From Pseudanabaena sp. PCC 7367 (lineage in GTDB: Bacteria > Cyanobacteriota > Cyanobacteriia > Pseudanabaenales > Pseudanabaenaceae), in assembly GCF_000317065.1 (NCBI RefSeq), contig NC_019701.1:4474001-4538000 (forward strand): a DNA stretch of 64,000 bases, in the 5' to 3' direction. The notes under the pieces are model-generated. The model was not told the DNA's origin and searched no databases. It saw only the letters and a program-made list of their open reading frames with translations. Positions 16,129-23,941 of the stretch are shown in pieces. How positions within the stretch are numbered: the first letter of the stretch is position 1; each line of letters opens with the position of its first letter. A program made the translations under genes and the position numbers.

Positions 16129-17025
16129 CTAAAGCACATCGGCAAACGCAGGACGCAATCGCTGATAGACCTTGTAACCGATCGCAAACATCACGATCGC
16201 AATTACCGTGGCGCTACCCCATTCATACCAATGCTGTACTCTGCCTTCTAGCACTAGATCGCGGTAGACTTCGCAGATCGCCGCTGCCGGATTAAACCAC
16301 AAGATCCACCAGCGCCATGCTGCCGGGATGCGATCGGCCGGATAGACAATTGGGGTCATGTAAAACCACAGGTTAATAAACACCATCAGGGTTTGGGGAA
16401 TATCGCGCAAAAACACAGTCAAGCCCGCCACCAGATACCCTAAACCCGCCGTAAATAATAACTGAGTGAACCAAACCAAAGGCAATAACCACAGCGTGGC
16501 ATGGGCAACCTGAGAACTAAAACCAACTACCACAATTAGCGCCACCAGTCCCATCGTGCTTTCTACAAACGCGGTGAGCACAGGCACAAGGGGCAAGAGT
16601 GCCAATGGGAAAACTACTTTTTTAACTAAATTTGCCTGGTTGATTACCGCGCCGGCGGCCTGAATCAGACCACTGGTGATCGCAAACCAGGGCACCAATC
16701 CGGCAAACACCCACAGACCAAAGGTGAGATTATTATCCGGCAGGCTACTGATGCTGAGCTTGACCTTGAGGATCACCGAAAAAACATAGGTGTAGATCAC
16801 CAGTTGGGAAAGTTGGTTGAGCAATGGCCAGAGATTCCCCAGAATCGAACCTTTATATTTGGCCGAGAGATCGCGCCGTACCAGGGTGATCAACAGGTCT
16901 AATTTGGCGATCGCATGCTCTGACAAAACGCGGCGGATTGGCTTAAAGGCAATGCGGCTGCCAGAGGAAACAAAGCTAGCAACTTGTTTGATTATTTGTT
17001 TGATCTGTTTGCCTATGCCTGCCAA
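16129..17025 (-). CDS. wzm: Wzm-type ABC-2 polysaccharide export permease
   Basis: A 298-residue membrane protein with about six hydrophobic segments (near residues 68, 108, 148, 180, 208 and 272). It contains the ABC-2 family features LLITLVRRDLSAKYKGSILG before the first segment and FYMTPIVYPADRIP near 220. With Wzt it forms the inner-membrane channel for a lipid-linked O-antigen-like or capsular glycan. Start at ATG 17025 gives a basic cytoplasmic N-terminus. It is first in the minus-strand order wzm-wzt-sulfotransferase-GT2-GT2-GT fusion. Confidence 0.92.
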   Translation of the reverse strand: MAGIGKQIKQIIKQVASFVSSGSRIAFKPIRRVLSEHAIAKLDLLITLVRRDLSAKYKGSILGNLWPLLNQLSQLVIYTYVFSVILKVKLSISSLPDNNLTFGLWVFAGLVPWFAITSGLIQAAGAVINQANLVKKVVFPLALLPLVPVLTAFVESTMGLVALIVVVGFSSQVAHATLWLLPLVWFTQLLFTAGLGYLVAGLTVFLRDIPQTLMVFINLWFYMTPIVYPADRIPAAWRWWILWFNPAAAICEVYRDLVLEGRVQHWYEWGSATVIAIVMFAIGYKVYQRLRPAFADVL

Positions 17026-17329
17026 GTTTTACCTTTTATTCCAGTCAATATGTACCAATTATCAAATAAATTAAATATGGATCGATGCGTAAGTCAATCT
17101 AATTTCAATCGGCTTTAGCTACTACGATCGACTCAGCTACCTCTCGATCCATGAGCAATCGAGCTAATTACAATTAATTAAGGTGCATAGCAATCATAAA
17201 ACTATTTCGATGCCTTTACCGATAGAAACAATCTCTAAGACCGCAATAGAGCTTTCAAGCGATCGACTGCGATCGCCAGCAACGGCAAATTAAAGGCTAC
17301 AAAGATCTATCACACTCAGGTTGATCCAG
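17026..17329. other. Intergenic, no gene seen
   Basis: These 304 bases lie between the wzm start and the sppA stop, both on the minus strand. They hold several GATCGA/CGATCG tetramer-rich spots but no ORF, strong hairpin or tract that I can call. The wzm promoter should be here. Confidence 0.4.
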
Positions 17330-18127
17330 CTAATACCACATCCACAGCGGCATGCCACTGGTTTCCATTTCAAATCGGAAGCGGGTGGCCAATTCCGCCG
17401 ACCCTGGTAAAACCCGATTCAGGAATGATTTGGGTGGCTTGATATCATAGCATTTGACCTTGTCGGGATCTAAATCCACCAATTCCGCTGCCCATCGTTT
17501 GGCATCTTCTTCAGTGCCCAGCCGATCGACCAGACCCAATTCCACCGCATGTTCACCGGTAAAAATCCGGCCATCGGCAAAAGATCTTACCGTGGCGGGG
17601 CTGAGTTTGCGCCCTTCGGCCACGGTGTTGACAAATTGGTTATAGCTAGAATCAATCAGGCTTTGCAAAATTTGCTTTTCAGGCTCGGTAATTTCTCGAT
17701 CGAAGGCCAGAATATCCTTATAGGGGCCAGATTTAACCACCTTAAACGAAACCCCCACCTTTTCCAGTAGTTGCTCAATATTATTACCACGCAGAATTAC
17801 ACCAATGCTGCCGGTAATTGTGCCAGGATTCGCCATAATATAGTCCGCACCCACCCCAATATAGACACCACCAGAGGCGGAAATATTACCAAAGCTGGCG
17901 ATCACCTTGGTTTGTTGGCGGAGCCGTTTGAGGGCGGCGTAGATCTCCTGGGAATCGCCCACCGTGCCACCAGGGCTATCGATCCGCAATAGCAAGGCTG
18001 GGAATTTCTGTTCCTCAACAAACTCCAGGGCTTCTAGGACGTGTTTACGGGTCGAGGAGGCGATCGCGCCACTCACTTCAATGCGAGCAATTTGTTTTTT
18101 GAATTTGCGGTTGAAGGGCCAGACCAT
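17330..18127 (-). CDS. sppA: Signal peptide peptidase SppA (S49 family, short form)
   Basis: A 265-residue S49 serine protease. The nucleophile is S85 in SASGGVYIG and the general base Lys is in KSGPYKDI (residues 132-138), the Ser-Lys dyad of the family. RIDSPGGTVGDSQEI near 48 is the substrate-strand region. It lacks the N-terminal second domain of the 67-kDa SppA and has no clear membrane anchor, so it is the short bacterial type that degrades leftover signal peptides or membrane peptides. Cyanobacteria also have a long, light-acclimation SppA, which is not this one. Transcribed alone. Confidence 0.88.
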   Translation of the reverse strand: MVWPFNRKFKKQIARIEVSGAIASSTRKHVLEALEFVEEQKFPALLLRIDSPGGTVGDSQEIYAALKRLRQQTKVIASFGNISASGGVYIGVGADYIMANPGTITGSIGVILRGNNIEQLLEKVGVSFKVVKSGPYKDILAFDREITEPEKQILQSLIDSSYNQFVNTVAEGRKLSPATVRSFADGRIFTGEHAVELGLVDRLGTEEDAKRWAAELVDLDPDKVKCYDIKPPKSFLNRVLPGSAELATRFRFEMETSGMPLWMWY

Positions 18128-18336
18128 TTTTTATTTATTGCTTATGGAGAGTATTGATAATTATGCTGGTTAGACAACCAATTGGGTATGCTTCTTTTCA
18201 GTACAAGGATTGAATAGCTAGATCAATCTTGCAAAATATCAGGCTTACAAAAGCAGTAGGCAAGCTTGATTATTACCTGCCTATCCTATCAGTTTGCCAA
18301 AATGATCAAATTGCACGAATCATCTTGTTTGAATCT

Positions 18337-18894
18337 TCAATCTTCACTTTCCTTGGCCAGATTGTACATAGTGCCCAAAGGTGTATCAGCATAGAGCAAT
18401 GGCGCGATCGCTGCCGCTTCACCCAATCGGGTTTCTAAATTATCTTCCAGGCTAAAAAACTGATCAATCCGATCGCACAACCCAGCCGGAGACAAACTCT
18501 GCACATTGGAGCTGATTACATAGCTTTGGGCTGGGGAACTACGAAAAGCCGCAAACGCCCGTTCGCAATAGTCCAACTTCGATGCTGGGGTGGCTTCTTG
18601 CCATACATACCCAGCGCTGAGCCCCTGTAGTTTTGGGGTAGTTTCTACTTCAACATCAGCGGTCGATACGATCGAGGCGATCGCTGGAGCGGCCAGGACA
18701 TCGGGCACAAACAAATTAATGGGGAGCAAGCCCAATAGCAAAAAGACAAAAGCTAGACTGGCGATCGTCAAGCATCTAAATCGTTGGCATAGCTGGCTTA
18801 AGTAAAGACGAAAGGAGCAAAACGAAGATGGTTGCAACATAACAAAATTAGAATTGGGGCGATCGCTGGCAATTTTTAACAAAAAATTAAACAT
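18337..18894 (-). CDS. Conserved hypothetical exported or membrane-anchored protein
   Basis: The 185 residues hold one hydrophobic segment near 42-68 (TIASLAFVFLLLGLLPINLF) followed by AAP-type residues that could be a signal peptidase site. The start may be the ATG at residue 19 rather than 18894, giving a more normal signal. The mature part has two Cys (YCERAFAAF and LCDRIDQFF) that could form a disulfide in the periplasm or lumen. No family is recognised with confidence. It is divergent from pipX across 330 bases. Confidence 0.6.
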   Translation of the reverse strand: MFNFLLKIASDRPNSNFVMLQPSSFCSFRLYLSQLCQRFRCLTIASLAFVFLLLGLLPINLFVPDVLAAPAIASIVSTADVEVETTPKLQGLSAGYVWQEATPASKLDYCERAFAAFRSSPAQSYVISSNVQSLSPAGLCDRIDQFFSLEDNLETRLGEAAAIAPLLYADTPLGTMYNLAKESED

Positions 18895-19039
18895 ACAATT
18901 TTTAAACTAGAAGATTCATGAGCAATGGCAAGTCTATGCTTAAAGCCTATATCTATCAGTAGTTTTCATAAATGGCTAGGTTGATTAAAATAAATTGCTA
19001 GCTCTTGCTTTAATCATCAAACCCTCTGAACAGCCAGAT

Positions 19040-19053
19040 GTAGTAGCATATAC
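19040..19053 (+). promoter_or_regulatory. NtcA-box consensus GTA-N8-TAC upstream of pipX
   Basis: GTAGTAGCATATAC matches the nitrogen regulator NtcA consensus GTA-N8-TAC exactly. A TAN3T -10 candidate, TAGAAT, lies at 19080-19085, 26 bases beyond the box (the usual gap is about 20-24). The pipX start is 171 bases downstream of the box. One such match is expected by chance every 4 kb, so position and neighbour, not the motif alone, support it. Confidence 0.45.
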
Positions 19054-19224
19054 AGAAATTTTTCTGCCTTATCCAGGTGTAGAATTAAACACTTGAGCCT
19101 ATGTTTTTTTAGGGTCAAATTATTTTGGGTATGTTTTTACTATAAACACTACAAATATTTGATCAAAATCGAGGCAATCGGATTTTTGTGGCCAAATCTT
19201 AGCTTAAATTAATAACCTTGACAG

Positions 19225-19497
19225 ATGTCAATTGAAACCTACTTAAATCATCCTACATTTGGGCTGCTATCGCGGATTTGCTCGGTTGATGAGACCCGCA
19301 GCCTATTTACGACCCTATATGCCCAAAGACTTTTCTTTGTGATTACGGCCAGTCCTGATGGGGTTCGATTTGACCCGCTCAGCAGAGCCGATGCTAAGGT
19401 ATTGGTAGAAAATCGAATGCGTTCAGTGCGGCGTGAGGGCGATCATACGGAGCTAGAAGTTTTGCAGGATGCGTATAAAAAGACTTTTTCCCAATGA
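19225..19497 (+). CDS. pipX: PipX, PII-interacting coactivator of NtcA
   Basis: At 90 residues it has the family length and signature: YLNHPTFGLLSRIC at residue 6 and LFTTLYAQRLFFVIT at 27, the Tudor-like domain that binds NtcA or PII, followed by C-terminal helices (VENRMRSVRREGD). PipX is swapped between PII (when 2-oxoglutarate is low) and NtcA (when it is high), so it links carbon/nitrogen balance to transcription. It starts at ATG 19225. The nearby upstream GTA-N8-TAC box suggests NtcA control of its own coactivator. ispE follows on the same strand after 260 bases. Confidence 0.93.
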   Translation: MSIETYLNHPTFGLLSRICSVDETRSLFTTLYAQRLFFVITASPDGVRFDPLSRADAKVLVENRMRSVRREGDHTELEVLQDAYKKTFSQ

Positions 19498-19756
19498 TTT
19501 TTATTATCTCTAGGATGCTGGGAGTCGCTATTTGCTGTTAAGTAGTTTTAAGCAGCTTAGTTTGTTTACGATCGCTTCAAGTAAAGGCTAAGACTACTGG
19601 AATCTAAAATCCAAATAAATCGTTCTGTTTTATATCTGTATATCTGTTATATCTGTTCAATATTTATCTCGATGTTTATCTCGATCGCCTCGCTTCCCTG
19701 TCTAATTTTGGATTACTTTTGAATTATTGTTGGATATTTCGGTATGTGAATGCAAT

Positions 19757-20704
19757 ATGAGCAAGAGCCTTTCTTTGAAAGCCCCAGCCAAAATTAATTT
19801 CTATTTGCAAATCACTGGCAATCGCCCGGATGGTTATCATGATCTGGTGATGATTATGCAAAGCGTGGATCTAAGCGATCGTGTGGATTTGCGCCAGACC
19901 GCCAGTGAAGCGATCGTGGTGCATTGCGATCATCCCCAAGTCCCCCAGGATCGCACCAACTTGGCCGATCGGGCTGCCCACTTAATGCAGCAACGGTTCC
20001 CATCTGTAGGCGGCATAGAAATTAAAATCCATAAAAATATTCCGATCGCAGCAGGGCTGGCGGGTGGCTCAACCGATGCAGCGGCAGTTTTGGTCGGGAT
20101 CGATCGCCTGTGGCAACTGGGATTAACTCAGCCAGAGTTACGCGAACTGGCTGCCCAACTGGGCTCGGATATTCCTTTTTGCATCAGTGGTGGCACGGCC
20201 TTGGCCACTGGGCGAGGCGAGGTGATCACGCCAGTTGCTGATCTGGCAGATGTGGCGATCGTGATTTGCAAACCCAAAGATATTGCGATTTCTACGGCCT
20301 GGGCCTATCAAACCTTTCGGGCAGCAGGTCTGCTGGCGCAAGGTAAGCAACTGCAACCTAGCCACGATCGCTCCAGTGAAATGCTGGCGGTGCTTGAAGC
20401 AGCCAAAGACAAACATAATCAAGCATTAATAGAGGTGGCGACCCAACTGGGGCAATTGCTCTATAACGACCTGGAGCGAGTAGTTTTACCGGCTCATCCC
20501 GCGATCGTGCAGCTTAAGCAACAATTGCAAGCCCAAGCGCCGCTGGGGGTATTAATGTCTGGCTCTGGCGCAACCGTGTTTGCGATCGCCCGTGATTTGG
20601 AACATGCCAGGCAGATCGCTAAGAGCGTGGTTGCTGGGCTACCGAATATTGAAGCCTGGGTGACTAAAACGATCGGTAATGGCATTCAGGACTTTTTGGA
20701 TTAA
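19757..20704 (+). CDS. ispE: 4-diphosphocytidyl-2-C-methyl-D-erythritol kinase (IspE)
   Basis: IspE phosphorylates CDP-methylerythritol at the 2-hydroxyl with ATP in the plastid-type MEP isoprenoid pathway, which feeds carotenoids, phytol and quinones. It is a GHMP kinase: LKAPAKINFYLQ at the N-terminus, PIAAGLAGGSTDAAA (the glycine-rich ATP loop) near residue 93, and LMSGSGATVFAI near 265. I choose ATG 19757 (MSKSLSLKAPAK) over the longer TTG start at 19727, because it fits homolog length (about 315 residues) and the extra ten residues are not conserved in kind. Confidence 0.95.
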   Translation: MSKSLSLKAPAKINFYLQITGNRPDGYHDLVMIMQSVDLSDRVDLRQTASEAIVVHCDHPQVPQDRTNLADRAAHLMQQRFPSVGGIEIKIHKNIPIAAGLAGGSTDAAAVLVGIDRLWQLGLTQPELRELAAQLGSDIPFCISGGTALATGRGEVITPVADLADVAIVICKPKDIAISTAWAYQTFRAAGLLAQGKQLQPSHDRSSEMLAVLEAAKDKHNQALIEVATQLGQLLYNDLERVVLPAHPAIVQLKQQLQAQAPLGVLMSGSGATVFAIARDLEHARQIAKSVVAGLPNIEAWVTKTIGNGIQDFLD

Positions 20705-20882
20705 GTAATAGTGATCGATATTCACCGCTAAAAGCCGTTCAAAGATGCCTGAAGTTTAGTTTTGTTAGTCAAAGCCCAAAAGTTGCTGACCAAGTTTTAA
20801 ACTGTTCCTGATCTGAAATTAATTGCATGAAAAATCTGCCCCGTTTTGGCTTTTTGGCCAACCTCTTGGTTTTATCTGTAAC

Positions 20883-20888
20883 AGGAGG
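20883..20888 (+). promoter_or_regulatory. Strong Shine-Dalgarno AGGAGG before the NACHT gene
   Basis: AGGAGG lies 8 bases before an in-frame ATT at 20897, ideal spacing, but 35 bases before the first ATG (20924). In the same frame a TAA at 20879-20881 closes the reading frame upstream. In-frame start candidates are thus ATT 20897, CTG 20915, TTG 20918 and ATG 20924. The site may mean a rare ATT start or a short leader. Confidence 0.4.
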
Positions 20889-20923
20889 ATAACGCCATTC
20901 TACCCTCAGACTACCTGTTGTAT

Positions 20924-23230
20924 ATGTCGATCGATCGCCAACTTTCCCCCGATCAGGAAAGGGTTTTTTTGCTGAAGTTTGGTGAGGATCTGGCCGATGC
21001 CACGATCGCCAGTCAATTGCAAATTTCCGAGGAAGCCTACCGCAAGCGGATGGGCGAGATTTATAAAAAATTCGATATTGAGGGCAAAGGCCCCGGCAAA
21101 CAAAATCGCCTGTTGCGTTGGTTGCAAGCCCAGCTAAATGACTATGATCCGCAGTCAGAGCAAAGTAAAAAGCCACAGCATACTGACCTGGACGCGATCG
21201 TCAAAAAGCTGCGCCAAGGCAGTCAGGGAATTTTGCGCGAGCGCTGTGGCACAATGCGGGTGCTGGATATGTCCTATCCGATTAACCTCGAAGACATCTA
21301 CACCAATGTGGATGTGTTGGAGAAAGTTAGTAGTCAACGGCGGTTTGATCTCAGCGATATTGTGACTGGCTATAGCCCGATCCATCGGCGTTTACGATTG
21401 AGTGATTTGGGCGATGGGCGGATTTCGGCGATGGAGGCACTCAAGCGCCATGAAAAGCTATTTGTGCTGGGCAAACCGGGGGCTGGCAAAACCACATTGC
21501 TGCGCTACACAGTGATGCAATGTATGCAGGGGACAATGTTTGCTCATTTATTGCCCATTTTTATTACCCTACGCCAGTTTGCGATCGCTGAATATCAGCC
21601 CCGCTTGCAGGAATATGTGGTGCAGGAGTTTAGTAACTACGACATTGGTGATGAGTCGGAATTACTGAGCATTTTGCGCAATGGTCGGGCTTTGATCGTG
21701 CTGGATGGCCTGGATGAGGTCAAAGAAGAAGAAATCTATCGGGTCACGGAAGAGATCCGCAGTTTTTCCGAGCAGTTCTATGCCAATCGCTTTATTATTA
21801 GCAGTCGGATTGCTTCGCAGCAGTATATTTTCGAGAAGTTTGCAGAACTGGAAGTAGCTGACTTTGATGCTGCCCAGATTTTGATGTTTGCGACCAAGTG
21901 GTTTAGCCACCGCCATGATTATGCGGAAAGGCTGATTCATAAGCTGGAGCAAAACCCGCCGATCGAAGAACTGGCCACCAATCCCCTCTTGCTAACCTTG
22001 CTTTGTCTGGTATTTGCTGAGTCGGGCGAGTTTCCCAATAATCGATCGGAAATTTATAAAGAAGGCTTGGATATTCTGCTTAAAAAGTGGGATGCCAAGC
22101 GTAATATAGAGCGCCAGCAAATTTATAAAAAACTATCCACTCAGCGCAAAGAGGGCTTGCTCTCCCATGTGGCCTTAACAACATTTAGCCAGGGGGAATA
22201 TTTTTTCCGGCAAGATCGCCTAGAGCAGGCCATCATTGACTACATTCGCAATTTGCCCAATGCCAGTAGTGATCCAGAAATGCTCCAGCTAGACGGAGAA
22301 GCGATCGTGAAGGCGATCGAGGCACAGCATGGCCTGTTGGTGGAACGAGCCAGGAGTATTTATTCATTTTCCCATCTTACTTTTCAAGAATACCTGGCGG
22401 CCAGGGAATTGGTCGATCGCTCAGATCCTCAGACTCGCAATGATCTAGCCACCCGCATTACTCAACCGCGCTGGCATGATGTCATTTTGCTGGTGGTGAG
22501 TATGTTACGGTGTGCCGATGATTTTTTGTTGCTCTTAAAACAACAAACCGATGCCCTGATTGCTACCGATCAAAAGTTACAGGAGTTATTAAGCTGGGCT
22601 AATCAAAAGGCAACTGCGATCGATGTCCCTAGCCAACCCCAGGCGGTACGAGCTTTTTATATTGCCTTAGCCCGAGCTAGCCATCAGACCGAGGCGATCG
22701 GCATTGCCCATGCCCTGGCGCGGATGCTGGTGTTGGATTTAGATTTAGCCCGCAATCTCTCTTTGAAGCTGGAGCTGGCTCTTGATCTGGCCAAAGCCTT
22801 TGATCTCAATACCGACCCTGGTTTAGATTTGGAGTTAGATCTAAATCTGGCGCTAGAATATGCCGCCGAACTAGAGATGGATGCCCTGGCTACTAGCTTG
22901 GCTCAGATGATGGCCTCACTCCCCCAATTGGAGACCGCGACTTCTGCCAATCATGATTCTGATCATAGTGATCACTGCGATCACAGTAGTGCTATTACCT
23001 GGGAGCCGTGGATTGCCCAGTTACGTCAGTTGATGATCGAACATTGCCAGATTGGCTATGACTGGAGCCTAAACGATCGCCAACTGGAATTATTGCGCCA
23101 ATATGTGGAGGCAAATCGCCTGATTGTGGATTGTCTGGCCAGCGATTGTTATGTGACTCAATCGGTGCGGAAACAAATTGAGCAGGGTTTGTTACTGGCA
23201 ACTATTGGCGATCGCTTAAATCTTTATTAA
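20924..23230 (+). CDS. NACHT-domain STAND NTPase with N-terminal HTH-like domain
   Basis: About 768 residues. Residues 8-70 are a helix-turn-helix-like module of the LuxR kind (ATIASQLQISEEAYRKRMGE). After a linker comes the NACHT NTPase: Walker A LGKPGAGKTTLL near 183 and Walker B ALIVLDGLDEV near 258, with winged-helix and helical parts up to about 500 (LTFQEYLAAREL). The C-terminal third is Leu/Asp-rich helices with a His/Asp-rich linker (HDSDHSDHCDHS), like the NACHT C-terminal helical domains. Bacterial NACHT proteins of this type (bNACHT) have been shown to defend against phage in enterobacteria. In cyanobacteria the role is untested. No effector domain I recognise is fused. See the note on its start. 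Confidence 0.85.
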   Translation: MSIDRQLSPDQERVFLLKFGEDLADATIASQLQISEEAYRKRMGEIYKKFDIEGKGPGKQNRLLRWLQAQLNDYDPQSEQSKKPQHTDLDAIVKKLRQGSQGILRERCGTMRVLDMSYPINLEDIYTNVDVLEKVSSQRRFDLSDIVTGYSPIHRRLRLSDLGDGRISAMEALKRHEKLFVLGKPGAGKTTLLRYTVMQCMQGTMFAHLLPIFITLRQFAIAEYQPRLQEYVVQEFSNYDIGDESELLSILRNGRALIVLDGLDEVKEEEIYRVTEEIRSFSEQFYANRFIISSRIASQQYIFEKFAELEVADFDAAQILMFATKWFSHRHDYAERLIHKLEQNPPIEELATNPLLLTLLCLVFAESGEFPNNRSEIYKEGLDILLKKWDAKRNIERQQIYKKLSTQRKEGLLSHVALTTFSQGEYFFRQDRLEQAIIDYIRNLPNASSDPEMLQLDGEAIVKAIEAQHGLLVERARSIYSFSHLTFQEYLAARELVDRSDPQTRNDLATRITQPRWHDVILLVVSMLRCADDFLLLLKQQTDALIATDQKLQELLSWANQKATAIDVPSQPQAVRAFYIALARASHQTEAIGIAHALARMLVLDLDLARNLSLKLELALDLAKAFDLNTDPGLDLELDLNLALEYAAELEMDALATSLAQMMASLPQLETATSANHDSDHSDHCDHSSAITWEPWIAQLRQLMIEHCQIGYDWSLNDRQLELLRQYVEANRLIVDCLASDCYVTQSVRKQIEQGLLLATIGDRLNLY

Positions 23231-23247
23231 ACCAAGCCAATCACAAA

Positions 23248-23607
23248 TTATTGCTGAACTAACCCCACTGCCTGATTAAAATCATGCCATTCCCGTGAAT
23301 CCTCGCCATAGACATCGGCGATCTGCTCCTGGCAGCAATCGATCGCAAATTCGTCTAGCTCCTCTGGCTCGATCCCATACATATCCTTAAACACACTAGC
23401 TTCAACCCGGCAAAACCGAGGGCGAGTATCGTAAATCTGGCAGGTGCGATTGTGGCGATCGAAATTAATACACCAGCCATCTTCGCCCACCATGCTCAGA
23501 TATTGTGCCAGTTCAGCCTCACTAAGATAAGTATCCAGTTCAGGGCGAGCCGTGGGGTCAAGATGACAACAAGCACCGCAGTTTTTAACACATTTCCACA
23601 TAATCAT
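23248..23607 (-). CDS. YkgJ-family cysteine-cluster protein
   Basis: A 119-residue protein of the Fe/Zn-chelating Cys-cluster family: CVKNCGACCHLDP near residue 5, WCINFDRHNRTCQIYDTRP near 46, FCRVEASVF near 65 and CCQEQ near 90. The pattern of spaced Cys suggests a bound zinc or iron-sulfur centre. No reaction is established for this group. It lies convergent to the NACHT gene, 17 bases apart. Start ATG at 23607, with MWKCVKNCG two codons later as the alternative. Confidence 0.85.
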   Translation of the reverse strand: MIMWKCVKNCGACCHLDPTARPELDTYLSEAELAQYLSMVGEDGWCINFDRHNRTCQIYDTRPRFCRVEASVFKDMYGIEPEELDEFAIDCCQEQIADVYGEDSREWHDFNQAVGLVQQ

Positions 23608-23941
23608 CTACTTGGCTTAAACAGATCGCCTACGCTTTAATCAATTAGATTTCTTGACACAAATGCTTGAATAATTGCTGAGATTACGATTATCACGTTT
23701 CCAGCCTGGACTTTTACATAAGTTCTATGCCGATCGGCAATGACTGCTCAATCTATCCTAAACCAGGAGTTGCAGTGCGAGTTTGCATACCTTAAATCAT
23801 CTTGAAATCATCTTGTCGAACTATGCGCTTGATTATTTTAAAGATCGCCCGTGGGATATACCGCTTTCCTGAGTGCGATCGCTAAACTCAAATTGCCATA
23901 CCTAATAAAAATTACCTAATAAAAATTCAGGATATTAATTA
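23608..23941. repeat. Spacer with a perfect tandem 14-mer before the flavoprotein gene
   Basis: The 334-base divergent spacer holds ACCTAATAAAAATT twice in tandem (23900-23913 and 23914-23927), ending 14 bases before the ATG at 23942, plus a HIP1-type site near 23877. The repeat lies where the ribosome binding site would be, and no good Shine-Dalgarno is visible. Nothing else is seen. Confidence 0.5.

Noticed and set aside
20769-21176. 135-residue minus-strand ORF across the start of the NACHT gene
   Set aside because: It overlaps a well supported coding region and its predicted protein has no recognisable domain.
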